Assembly: GCA_032622095.1 (NCBI GenBank)
Contig: CP136064.1
Span: forward strand, 197,009,948-197,073,947
Direction of reading: 5' to 3'
DNA from: Siphonodentalium dalli
Taxonomy: Eukaryota; Mollusca; Scaphopoda; Gadilida; Siphonodentaliidae
Length of the DNA: 64,000 bases
Below, one piece after another: positions 30,618 through 43,296 of this stretch. The position numbers were made by a program, and so were the translations under genes. Below the pieces are notes generated by a model. That model was not told the origin of the DNA, did no database searches, and was given only the letters and a program-made list of their open reading frames with translations. Position 1 is the stretch's first letter. Each line of letters begins with the position of its first letter.

Positions 30618-31009
30618 CGAAGCAATCTACATATTCAGTCAACTGTTGAGCAAAATCAATCGGTTGTTGAGCGATTTCACTTTCAGTGCATGTTCTGGTG
30701 TTGAGTAAACTTTTTACTCAACTCGTTGAGTAGAAATAGTTTACTAAACACTTTAGTCAACGTTGATTGGATGTATAGTTACAGGTTGTGCGTGAACAAA
30801 TAGAACAAATGATCATGTCCGAATGACACAGTATACATGGTATGTTCTTCGACTAAGATCATTCTGGCCAACAGAAACTATTTATGGTTGCGATTTCCAT
30901 ATATCGACCTCATATCAATTAAATAAAACCCTACATATACACTGACATATACAGTAGAATTTGTTATCTTTATCTCTCCACGAATCTGCATGGAACTTTC
31001 GGTCTCTAG
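30618..31009. other. Nothing recognised
   Basis: No exon or repeat family recognised. Repeated GTTGAG motifs occur near 30640-30730. Confidence 0.3.
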
Positions 31010-31464
31010 TTAAAGGTACTCAACCCGTAAAGAGGGTCCCCATCTCAACAGATTCCAACAACAACAATCCGATCAAAGGGTCCTATATTACTATTGCTTT
31101 GATTCGAGTCGAGGAACCCATCAAACAAAGCTCAGAGTTATTAGATATTGATTTTTGAAATTTGTTATTATTCTCGAGATAAGTACTAATAACTGCCGTA
31201 ATCTGCTCTGGATGTGTACTCAAAATCTATTCAAACAGACAAGGATGGATAACTCTAAAATCAAGTGGTAATTTTAACGTAATTTTGACTGAGTTCTGGG
31301 CCAGATAGTATTCCCGATAATGAAAAATAATAGATTTCTAAAATCGATATCTAACAAATCTGAGCTTTGATGGGTGACTTCCTCGACTCGAATCAAATAT
31401 TTTTGACCCCCGAAGCCATTGAAAAAGTAATTGAGAGGAGTTTTATCGGGTTGAGTACCTTTAA
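31010..31464. mobile_element. Family H TTAA element, 455 bp
   Basis: TTAAAGGTACTCAACCCG and its inverse CGGGTTGAGTACCTTTAA bound the element, including TTAA on both sides. Internal arms (GATTCGAGTCGAGGAACCCA versus CTTCCTCGACTCGAATC) are also inverted, so it is a fold-back element. No coding. Confidence 0.78.
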
Positions 31465-31734
31465 ACTGTCTGAACAATTTCAACGCATTTCGCAGTGTTT
31501 GAATTTCCAACTGGTGACCATTATGAATTCAGTCAGGCAGAAAAAAATTCCGGACACTAGGCGCTTTTTTATTTTTTCCGCCCACTGGGTACCAAACACA
31601 CCATAATTTTTTATTTTTGTTCCGATTCTGGGATAGGGACCCACCCCTTCAAACTGCTTCAAATGACTATTTGACTTAGTTGTCCTGATCTTATCTGATC
31701 TGTGTTCCGTATCATGATTATAGAAGCATTCCTA

Positions 31735-32200
31735 CTTATGGATGTAAAGTTTCAAAGCAATTCTCCAATAAATGTGGGCTGAATGTTGTGCTGATGGATT
31801 CACATTTGAAATCCAAGATGGCTGCTGGTGGCCATGTTTGTTTTGAAAAAAAATTTGAGGTCACCCCGAAGATCCATATGAAGTTTGGTGACGATTGGAT
31901 GAGCTAAAGGATTTAGTCATACAAAGAGTAAAATACAAGATGACCGCTGGCAGCCATGATTTTTATAGAATTCGAGAAAAAATGTTAGGCACCCATCGAG
32001 AGGTCACACCGAGGATTCATATGAAGTTTGGTGATGATCGGATGATGGATAAGCTCTGTAGGGTGTGCTAAAGGATTTAGTGATGCAAAGAGAACAATCC
32101 AAGATGGCTGCCGGTGGCCATGTTTTTCATCGAAAATCGTTCAAATTTTACAGCTCCCATCTAGAGGTGATCCTAGACCCATGTACCGAATATCGCTGAA
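31735..32200. repeat. Diverged family E units
   Basis: CCAAGATGGCTGCTGGTGGC, GATCCATATGAAGTTTGGTG and GGATTTAGTCATACAAAGAG mark about three units related to the array at 20400. Confidence 0.62.
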
Positions 32201-33701
32201 ATCGGTTAGAGTTTGTTTTAACACCTTTATGTTTTATTTTATTATGGTTTGTTTGAATAGTCTATTTAAACCTGAGCCTTTCCGACATGTCAATGTGCAT
32301 TGATAGATCCTTGATGAAAACATTAATTTAGCAAGCTGACCCATTGGTGTCATCCCGGCCCTCATTATTAACTGATGGCGAACTCAAACCCCCTACCAGT
32401 AGTTAAATTCATACCTATTACATAATTGAAGCATTCTTAAAACATGTTGTCCCATTATTTTGAAGAAAAAATGACTACAGGAAAAAAAATTACGGGGCCA
32501 GGAAAACTCGTGTTAGCCGGGCTGCTGAACCAACCACCCACCCCCGCCTAGTAAGTGTTCGGACAAAATTTGCAGACCCCCCCCCCGTACTTAACTGTTG
32601 AATTTGTTCCAAGTTAACCAATGACCATGCACATTGTTGGGGGGGGGGGGGGTGATTGACTGGATGAGACACCTCCTGTCGTGGGGTTCCTCAGACTGGC
32701 CCCTCCTTCTTTATCTTCCGTCACATCATTGTATCATTACACACCTCCCCACTTGGAAAGATATAGGGCGACTGGGAGAAGGAAATTAATTGGAGAGCGC
32801 GACACATGACACCCTCGAGACACTGCGAGAACAGTTTGAGCGCGCGAACATCTTCAGTCAATCAGCGCTACGAAAATCGATATTCGCTGTGGTGAATACA
32901 TGGATCATTATCATGATTATTTGACCATTGTATTCACAATTTGTCACATTTCCTAGACTTAAATAGATATGTGAACGACTACCATGCAGCTTACATGTAC
33001 ATCGCAATAACGATGCTTGTGTTCGGTTAGTATTGGAAGATCCTAGCCCAAATGAAAATTCAGCCGTAACTCTCCTGTTTTCGATGCCTTACGTAATTCA
33101 ATTCAATAAGTTTTTATTTGATATTATAGAATAATAACATGTTATATACAACAGGACCCCACACAAGCTGGGCTTATGAGGGCAGGACCCTTATACAAAT
33201 ATATGAGATTAATATTATATTGATATTAAAGTTGCTGTGTATATTTACAGGTGGTGCAATGGTGTGCGACAAATATAAAGATTTTGGGGATGGGTATGGA
33301 AGGGGTGTAGACAGGGGGAGGGGAGGGGGTGTGGGCATGTCACAGTTCACAGTATATTTTCATGTTGCAATGATATAATTGCTCATGTAAATCCCAAGTT
33401 CCTTCTCATGCTGCGACCTGATGTAGATGCATCATATCACAACCCACATGAGTCGATCCAGGACATCTAAATATTATATTAGAATTTATTTACTTATACA
33501 TGTAATTACTATATATAGATGCAGAGGTTGAGACATGTTTCGATAGATTAGATTTGGTTCATTCTGAGTTATCCATTGGTTAATGTACGGATTTCAGTAT
33601 GGGATGACACGTTAGATATATAATACATGCAGATGAAATATTCAGACTGTTCTTTCCCCTCACCATGTAGGGCTAATCAGAGTAGGAGGAATTATACATT
33701 G
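32201..33701. other. Nothing recognised; homopolymer runs
   Basis: C and G runs of 9-13 bases lie near 32577 and 32640. The stretch around 33090-33200 (AATAAGTTTTTATTT, then ACAAGCTGGGCTTATGAGG) looks like a dispersed repeat. No exon is recognised before the gap. Confidence 0.3.
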
Positions 33702-33801
33702 NNNNNNNNNNNNNNNNNNNNNNNNNNNNNNNNNNNNNNNNNNNNNNNNNNNNNNNNNNNNNNNNNNNNNNNNNNNNNNNNNNNNNNNNNNNNNNNNNNN
33801 N
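33702..33801. other. Assembly gap, 100 N
   Basis: Exactly 100 undetermined bases, the usual placeholder for a gap of unknown size. The left arm of the large palindrome starts at the next base. Confidence 0.99.
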
Positions 33802-34426
33802 ACCCACCACTCCAACTCAAGTTTTGTCCCAAGGGCAATTGGTGACCCACCCCAAAAAGTTTGCTGAAAACGGTGAAAATAACCATGCGAATACAAAATA
33901 CATGTATTCTTTGCAATGGCAGAAAAAGTAATCCCGAAAACAAAAGTTGGTATCCCCACAACGATGAATACCTGTTTTGTAAAATGAGCAAGTTATGTTC
34001 AATTACTTATATTTTTATTACATGAGCAGGGACCAGAAATCTACCAAGAATGAACATCGTACAATAATACAAGATATCTAAAGCACCATAAGAAGCTGAC
34101 CATGGCATCACATCACAATTTTTTTCAGTGTAATTGTTCGTTGTCAGAAGTGGGACTCACCCTATGATATCGTGTTATAAAATACATATTGGGTAATTAT
34201 TGAACAGGGAGCCCCTTCTCTTGATTAATTGTTATATTTTTGGTCCAGTTTATAAGCCTGAACAATTACGTTCATTTTAGTAGTCATAATGTGTTCTTAA
34301 ACATGTATATGGAACCAAAATTACATGGGCATTGAAAATGTCTGCGATGTATAAGGGTTCAGATACATCTACCCATCCTGGAATTTTAGTGACCCCCTAG
34401 GTTTGACGATAATTTGATCTTTTCAG

Positions 34427-34611
34427 GTTCAGCTCAAATGTTTTTCGGTGTCACAGACGGGAATCTTGGCTTGGATGGAATGATCGAAGTTGTCGCCAAA
34501 CCACTGCCATGCATTGAAGATTGTGCAGCAATCTGCATCAGGAACAATAAGTGCAAACGATACACCTACGTTGAAGGAAAGGAGTGGGACGGCTGCAAAT
34601 TATATGGATAA
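34427..34611 (+). pseudogene. PAN/Apple-domain exon, mirror copy in left arm
   Basis: Identical in sequence to the terminal lectin-gene exon at 43112-43296 but in the opposite orientation, with the same TTGATCTTTTCAG acceptor and stop codon. Toward the acceptor side lie only the arm edge and the N gap, and no lectin exon is seen on this strand. Either it is a duplicated orphan exon or an assembly artefact. Confidence 0.75.
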
Positions 34612-37110
34612 CACCATGCATTCACACTATAGGACATGCGTGATATAAAAATGATGCATATAGCCTGGTTGGCTTGACTTAAAACTGATCATATTGTTCA
34701 GGCCCGAAAATAAGCCTCGTAATAACTAGTTGTTATTACATTGGAAGGGTGCAAATAGGTCGATAATAATAAAAATAATAATGCTTATGAAATACTCATA
34801 TACAGACTCTATATGTACTCTTAAAAGATGAACTGTCTTGACAGAAACTCGTGAGCCGTTTTTCAACATTCCGCAAATCAACACAGGGTTAATCTATAAA
34901 CGACAATCTTCATTGCTAGATGCTGAAGGAAAATGGATATCTGTTCTTCTTTCTGAGACGATAATCTCAATAATTTCAACAAGTCTCCCCTAGACATATG
35001 CAGTCAGTTTGTATGTATTCACTGAGTCGCTTTCCATGTTACTTTTTGGTTCAATTAATTTAAGAACAAAATAGTTCAAATTGGCATAGACTAGAATACT
35101 CGAGCACCACAAAAAATGGGATAACGACCAATTCATGCAAATTGCATTGTCCGCTACATGGGACAGATCATATGACTAGGGAAAAACAATTCGCGCATAT
35201 CCTATAGTGTGGATACATAAAGAGAAGTGTGTGCATTTTACTGATTTTCTCCATTAGTTTCATTGAATCATCATCACCTTTTTATTTTTTAAGTGGATAA
35301 CGTAATATAATATAAATTATACAAGTGTTTCATCAATATATTACCATTTTGAATTATTATTGTATTGGCCGACCCTAATGAACATTACTGGCAAATTCCA
35401 ATATATACATTCAACTGATATATTAGACATGCACATGGCGGCATTTCGTCTACACCGTCATATAAGCCGTATGACCCCGCGATTGATATGGAGGCTGTCC
35501 GTTCTAAAGGACAGCTATGGATTGAATAGACTCAGATTGTTTAATTAACCCTAACGGTTTTGTCGACGGGGTGGGGGGGGGGTGGACTCACAATAAGTCG
35601 GACCCCATTCCAATAATCCATCATCAATAACCGACTAAAGTCGTCATGGTTAATTTTACAATTACATGGGAAGCAAATAAAATAGAACAGAGACGGAATA
35701 ACGATAAGGGCTAGCTATGTTAATTTTATGCAATTTACGCTGGAAATAACTTGTGCTAGTTTTGTTGTGTGTCCTTGTGAATTTCAGTGCGACGAGCCGT
35801 TTTTTCCATTGAGGTCCATTGGATGTGATGACACTAGGCGACAAGAAAACATACTTACAAAATTAAAGTACGATTTTCCTGTAAATTTTCTTTGAGGTTT
35901 CTGTGGGAAGTCTTTATTGCTGTAAGGAAAACGCACAACACAATGAAGCATACATGTATGTCTCAAACTATCAACTTTCATTTTAGTCGCTGACCATGAT
36001 CTCAATATTTACCAAAGATTTAGAATCAGAATATTTTATTTCATGACAAATCAACACGTAAATAGTTCAATATAAAGTATTCAAGAAAAGAAATGAGATG
36101 TCACGTGGAGGCGACATGACAAATAAGGTCGTCTTCTGTCGCCACCATCAAATTATAAAATTAATTAATCAAATTGATTCTTTAAACTAAATCCGGTTCT
36201 ATGACATGTGAGGGCTGGTATAATCTACTGTTCAAGCTACAATCTACACATTAGTGACTAGAACATTTTAGTAAATTATGATGTGCTAATTCCAGTATAA
36301 TGGCTTAGTATTATATTGTAATATATGTAAAGGTGCAAATAGGTAAATTGAGAAGTAATATAGATATTGAATCGTAAACCGCTTAGTGATTTTTTCTCAT
36401 ATTAATGTTGAAAGTTTATTCTATTCAATGTCCATTGAACCCATATTTGTTCAAGTATAAAAAAAATTGTTCAAAATCGAAAATAGCACTGAACATAGGC
36501 TCCTGACAGTAGACCGAGATATGAGAGACAACATATTTAAACTAATATCTTGCATTCCAACATTAGCAAATGAGAATAGATCACAAATCAGGATTCATGT
36601 CACACATGAGAGGACAGCGACTTATGTTGACACATTTGTTATGTTTCCCCAGTTTGGTTTAAAATTTAGAGTAAGCTTGATCAATGTCGAACAGTCTGGA
36701 CAGAATTTGGTTTTGCATTTAACTTCCAGTAAATAATTTCCAATATTGGTCTTTGTAATGAGGTTCTTTAAGGCTGACTTTGGCAATATATTTTGGGTAG
36801 TTTTACCAAGTTTATTCCAGATTTTGGGAAAACATGGATAGGTAATTTTTCAGTGAATTTGACGCGTGATTTCTTCTCGACTAATATGCCTGGTAATCAT
36901 AGTGGGATTTTTTTTATATGCTAAAGCTGTTAGTAAATTACTTAGGTAAATTGACTCAAACCCAATTGTGCACAAAAAGGTAAATCCGTTGTTTGTATAT
37001 GTACGCCATTTTCAATAAATTCCCGGTGATAACAACGATCTAATATCGATAATACAGTATATAGAAAACTAAGTAATTTGAATCGAAAATGTATTGTGTA
37101 CACGTTCATG

Positions 37111-37646
37111 TTAAAGGCACGGGCGGCTTTCGTAGCAGAAATATTCATATTTGTTCAAATCGCCATCAACGGAAGGAATATTAAAATATATATAGTTTTG
37201 TTCATATGCCAAACATAATCAGCGCGTAAATAGTATATTATCATCAATGCGTACGATGGTGTATGTAAACAAGAACCGTCTCGTGTTACAGAAGTTTTGT
37301 TTCTGTTTACATAACACAGCGCAATTTTATTGGTTAATCACACACAAATGATATAAACGCTCTTTATTATTTCCATGTCAGGAAAACAGTAACAAATAAT
37401 GCTCTTTATGTTTACCATATCCGGATCTAAACAAAAGCCAGGTTTGTAGCGTTTTTTGCTTTTGTTTACATAACAAAGGAAAAAAAATTGACAATAACAC
37501 ACTGTTTATGTCATACTATTTCTGATTGGTATAAGAACAAGATCTGTCTATATTTTACTATTCTTTCTGTTTTCTGCGGTTTTTGACGGAGCTGATTATT
37601 TTAACAGCATATAAATACCCACCGCCAACGCCGCCCGTATCTTTAA
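37111..37646. mobile_element. Family G element, left-arm copy (536 bp)
   Basis: TTAAAGGCACGGGCGGC to GCCGCCCGTATCTTTAA. The flanks (CGTTCATG before, TAGGTTATCTTAAAATC after) are halves of a TTAA-element-2 relative whose empty site is seen at 10987. It mirrors 40071-40606. Confidence 0.8.
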
Positions 37647-38830
37647 TAGGTTATCTTAAAATCAAAGTTAATAATTTGATATAAAAATAAATTTATGGCT
37701 GGAGTCATAAATTAAATTACGAATTTCCGTATACAAGACGTAATCAAAATAATTCACGGATTGTGGGTTGGGGAAAATGTGGCACACGTGATCGTGTAAA
37801 AAATTATGTTGATACTGGGCGTAAACTCAAGCCACTCACTGACTAGTGACTATACAATGATTTAATGAGTGGTATGCATATACTATAACATTTACTTGAT
37901 ACATTTTCTTGAAAACTGTCCAAAAATTACTCGACAACGACAATTGGTATTTTCGCATTCCGGCTAATCTGCCATCCGTAACATTACTTCGTACTCAACA
38001 TACTTTCAAATAATGGAAATCTGGTTACCTTATTCTACAACTCACAGACTAAAGAAACCAACAACAACATTTTGGGTACAGTATCCATTTAAACAAGGGT
38101 TCGTTATGTCTATTATAGCGATTTCTGGTTATTGCACGGATAGCTTTCTTCTGTGGGACAGCTTGATTATTTACCGAAATTCCCCCATAGCTCAATTCCA
38201 TATAGAATAATTATGGGATTGTATAAAAGAAAATATGTCATGGGAAGAGAGTCAAAGGGAAGCAATTTTTTACTCGATTTATAGCGTATAGGGAGTTGGC
38301 AATTTGTGCGCAAATAACCTTTACATGGTACTCATCACATGGTACTTCTACAACATCTTTAAGATATATTATGTCAGTACCTCCTATAATAAAGGACATA
38401 CTATTCCAATTTTTAGATCTTTGTTGGATTATCTTTCCGATGAGTTTCCATTTACTTTTAGTGTCATATTTATATTCATTTATCGTGTGATTATAATGTA
38501 AAGTTTTACTTGCTCATTTTATTCTATTAAAATATTTACAAAATTCTTTCTTAGCTTAGCTTTATGTTCAGGTGAATTAATAAGTACTTTAGTAATCCAT
38601 GGTATCTGTTTGGTAGATTTAGTTTTTATCAAAGGCATTCAAATAAATTTCCATAAATGATCTGGGAACACATTTGCCCTATGACATTCTTATAATTATT
38701 AGATACTAACAATCGTTTAAAACATGATATATAGTCATCGGTAAATACACGCTGGTATTTTCACAATATCTATTTTTTGATTTTGTAATAGCGAAAAGTA
38801 TGGCAAGCCGTGTTCACATTTTCGATTTAT

Positions 38831-38890
38831 TTGGACTTAAGTTCAAATAATTGCACTTAAGTGCAAATATTTGCACTTAAGTCCAAATAA
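38831..38890. repeat. Three 20 bp palindromic units at the palindrome centre
   Basis: Units TTGGACTTAAGTTCAAATAA, TTGCACTTAAGTGCAAATAT and TTGCACTTAAGTCCAAATAA follow directly. Each is near-palindromic around CTTAAG, and the symmetry axis of the whole 10 kb repeat falls in the middle unit (38858/38859). Confidence 0.92.
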
Positions 38891-40070
38891 ATCGAAAATG
38901 TGAACACGGCTTGCCATACTTTTCGCTATTACAAAATCAAAAAATAGATATTGTGAAAATACCAGCGTGTATTTACCGATGACTATATATCATGTTTTAA
39001 ACGATTGTTAGTATCTAATAATTATAAGAATGTCATAGGGCAAATGTGTTCCCAGATCATTTATGGAAATTTATTTGAATGCCTTTGATAAAAACTAAAT
39101 CTACCAAACAGATACCATGGATTACTAAAGTACTTATTAATTCACCTGAACATAAAGCTAAGCTAAGAAAGAATTTTGTAAATATTTTAATAGAATAAAA
39201 TGAGCAAGTAAAACTTTACATTATAATCACACGATAAATGAATATAAATATGACACTAAAAGTAAATGGAAACTCATCGGAAAGATAATCCAACAAAGAT
39301 CTAAAAATTGGAATAGTATGTCCTTTATTATAGGAGGTACTGACATAATATATCTTAAAGATGTTGTAGAAGTACCATGTGATGAGTACCATGTAAAGGT
39401 TATTTGCGCACAAATTGCCAACTCCCTATACGCTATAAATCGAGTAAAAAATTGCTTCCCTTTGACTCTCTTCCCATGACATATTTTCTTTTATACAATC
39501 CCATAATTATTCTATATGGAATTGAGCTATGGGGGAATTTCGGTAAATAATCAAGCTGTCCCACAGAAGAAAGCTATCCGTGCAATAACCAGAAATCGCT
39601 ATAATAGACATAACGAACCCTTGTTTAAATGGATACTGTACCCAAAATGTTGTTGTTGGTTTCTTTAGTCTGTGAGTTGTAGAATAAGGTAACCAGATTT
39701 CCATTATTTGAAAGTATGTTGAGTACGAAGTAATGTTACGGATGGCAGATTAGCCGGAATGCGAAAATACCAATTGTCGTTGTCGAGTAATTTTTGGACA
39801 GTTTTCAAGAAAATGTATCAAGTAAATGTTATAGTATATGCATACCACTCATTAAATCATTGTATAGTCACTAGTCAGTGAGTGGCTTGAGTTTACGCCC
39901 AGTATCAACATAATTTTTTACACGATCACGTGTGCCACATTTTCCCCAACCCACAATCCGTGAATTATTTTGATTACGTCTTGTATACGGAAATTCGTAA
40001 TTTAATTTATGACTCCAGCCATAAATTTATTTTTATATCAAATTATTAACTTTGATTTTAAGATAACCTA

Positions 40071-40606
40071 TTAAAGATACGGGCGGCGTTGGCGGTGGGT
40101 ATTTATATGCTGTTAAAATAATCAGCTCCGTCAAAAACCGCAGAAAACAGAAAGAATAGTAAAATATAGACAGATCTTGTTCTTATACCAATCAGAAATA
40201 GTATGACATAAACAGTGTGTTATTGTCAATTTTTTTTCCTTTGTTATGTAAACAAAAGCAAAAAACGCTACAAACCTGGCTTTTGTTTAGATCCGGATAT
40301 GGTAAACATAAAGAGCATTATTTGTTACTGTTTTCCTGACATGGAAATAATAAAGAGCGTTTATATCATTTGTGTGTGATTAACCAATAAAATTGCGCTG
40401 TGTTATGTAAACAGAAACAAAACTTCTGTAACACGAGACGGTTCTTGTTTACATACACCATCGTACGCATTGATGATAATATACTATTTACGCGCTGATT
40501 ATGTTTGGCATATGAACAAAACTATATATATTTTAATATTCCTTCCGTTGATGGCGATTTGAACAAATATGAATATTTCTGCTACGAAAGCCGCCCGTGC
40601 CTTTAA
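40071..40606. mobile_element. Family G element, right-arm copy
   Basis: Exact mirror of 37111-37646, with TTAAAGATACGGGCGGC at its left and GCCCGTGCCTTTAA at its right. Confidence 0.8.
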
Positions 40607-43111
40607 CATGAACGTGTACACAATACATTTTCGATTCAAATTACTTAGTTTTCTATATACTGTATTATCGATATTAGATCGTTGTTATCACCGGGAATTT
40701 ATTGAAAATGGCGTACATATACAAACAACGGATTTACCTTTTTGTGCACAATTGGGTTTGAGTCAATTTACCTAAGTAATTTACTAACAGCTTTAGCATA
40801 TAAAAAAAATCCCACTATGATTACCAGGCATATTAGTCGAGAAGAAATCACGCGTCAAATTCACTGAAAAATTACCTATCCATGTTTTCCCAAAATCTGG
40901 AATAAACTTGGTAAAACTACCCAAAATATATTGCCAAAGTCAGCCTTAAAGAACCTCATTACAAAGACCAATATTGGAAATTATTTACTGGAAGTTAAAT
41001 GCAAAACCAAATTCTGTCCAGACTGTTCGACATTGATCAAGCTTACTCTAAATTTTAAACCAAACTGGGGAAACATAACAAATGTGTCAACATAAGTCGC
41101 TGTCCTCTCATGTGTGACATGAATCCTGATTTGTGATCTATTCTCATTTGCTAATGTTGGAATGCAAGATATTAGTTTAAATATGTTGTCTCTCATATCT
41201 CGGTCTACTGTCAGGAGCCTATGTTCAGTGCTATTTTCGATTTTGAACAATTTTTTTTATACTTGAACAAATATGGGTTCAATGGACATTGAATAGAATA
41301 AACTTTCAACATTAATATGAGAAAAAATCACTAAGCGGTTTACGATTCAATATCTATATTACTTCTCAATTTACCTATTTGCACCTTTACATATATTACA
41401 ATATAATACTAAGCCATTATACTGGAATTAGCACATCATAATTTACTAAAATGTTCTAGTCACTAATGTGTAGATTGTAGCTTGAACAGTAGATTATACC
41501 AGCCCTCACATGTCATAGAACCGGATTTAGTTTAAAGAATCAATTTGATTAATTAATTTTATAATTTGATGGTGGCGACAGAAGACGACCTTATTTGTCA
41601 TGTCGCCTCCACGTGACATCTCATTTCTTTTCTTGAATACTTTATATTGAACTATTTACGTGTTGATTTGTCATGAAATAAAATATTCTGATTCTAAATC
41701 TTTGGTAAATATTGAGATCATGGTCAGCGACTAAAATGAAAGTTGATAGTTTGAGACATACATGTATGCTTCATTGTGTTGTGCGTTTTCCTTACAGCAA
41801 TAAAGACTTCCCACAGAAACCTCAAAGAAAATTTACAGGAAAATCGTACTTTAATTTTGTAAGTATGTTTTCTTGTCGCCTAGTGTCATCACATCCAATG
41901 GACCTCAATGGAAAAAACGGCTCGTCGCACTGAAATTCACAAGGACACACAACAAAACTAGCACAAGTTATTTCCAGCGTAAATTGCATAAAATTAACAT
42001 AGCTAGCCCTTATCGTTATTCCGTCTCTGTTCTATTTTATTTGCTTCCCATGTAATTGTAAAATTAACCATGACGACTTTAGTCGGTTATTGATGATGGA
42101 TTATTGGAATGGGGTCCGACTTATTGTGAGTCCACCCCCCCCCCCCCCCCACCCCGTCGACAAAACCGTTAGGGTTAATTAAACAATCTGAGTCTATTCA
42201 ATCCATAGCTGTCCTTTAGAACGGACAGCCTCCATATCAATCGCGGGGTCATACGGCTTATATGACGGTGTAGACGAAATGCCGCCATGTGCATGTCTAA
42301 TATATCAGTTGAATGTATATATTGGAATTTGCCAGTAATGTTCATTAGGGTCGGCCAATACAATAATAATTCAAAATGGTAATATATTGATGAAACACTT
42401 GTATAATTTATATTATATTACGTTATCCACTTAAAAAATAAAAAGGTGATGATGATTCAATGAAACTAATGGAGAAAATCAGTAAAATGCACACACTTCT
42501 CTTTATGTATCCACACTATAGGATATGCGCGAATTGTTTTTCCCTAGTCATATGATCTGTCCCATGTAGCGGACAATGCAATTTGCATGAATTGGTCGTT
42601 ATCCCATTTTTTGTGGTGCTCGAGTATTCTAGTCTATGCCAATTTGAACTATTTTGTTCTTAAATTAATTGAACCAAAAAGTAACATGGAAAGCGACTCA
42701 GTGAATACATACAAACTGACTGCATATGTCTAGGGGAGACTTGTTGAAATTATTGAGATTATCGTCTCAGAAAGAAGAACAGATATCCATTTTCCTTCAG
42801 CATCTAGCAATGAAGATTGTCGTTTATAGATTAACCCTGTGTTGATTTGCGGAATGTTGAAAAACGGCTCACGAGTTTCTGTCAAGACAGTTCATCTTTT
42901 AAGAGTACATATAGAGTCTGTATATGAGTATTTCATAAGCATTATTATTTTTATTATTATCGACCTATTTGCACCCTTCCAATGTAATAACAACTAGTTA
43001 TTACGAGGCTTATTTTCGGGCCTGAACAATATGATCAGTTTTAAGTCAAGCCAACCAGGCTATATGCATCATTTTTATATCACGCATGTCCTATAGTGTG
43101 AATGCATGGTG

Positions 43112-43296
43112 TTATCCATATAATTTGCAGCCGTCCCACTCCTTTCCTTCAACGTAGGTGTATCGTTTGCACTTATTGTTCCTGATGCAGATTGCTGCAC
43201 AATCTTCAATGCATGGCAGTGGTTTGGCGACAACTTCGATCATTCCATCCAAGCCAAGATTCCCGTCTGTGACACCGAAAAACATTTGAGCTGAAC
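43112..43296 (-). CDS. Lectin gene terminal exon, PAN/Apple-like
   Basis: Acceptor TTGATCTTTTCAG, start phase 1, about 61 codons, TAA at 43114-43112. The cysteine spacing C-x3-C-x3-C-x5-C followed by a final CKLYG fits a PAN half-domain. It lies inside the right arm of the palindrome. Confidence 0.78.

Larger units (their letters stand above)
33802..38858 (+). repeat. Large palindrome, left arm (5.06 kb)
   Basis: This arm is the reverse complement of 38859-43921. Mirrored features have coordinate sums of 77717 near the centre and 77723 further out, so the arms differ in net length by only 6 bases, located at a G run (10 G after 35571; 16 C near 42135). Mirrored open frames at eight or more positions are identical in translation. 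Two base differences are visible beside the centre. The arm begins right at the N gap. Confidence 0.95.

Noticed and set aside
33627-33991. Frames running through the N gap
   Set aside because: They consist largely of undetermined residues.
36467-41250. Identical pairs of frames such as 36467-36736 and 40981-41250
   Set aside because: They are mirror images through the palindrome and show no known protein motif; only the PAN exon is supported.
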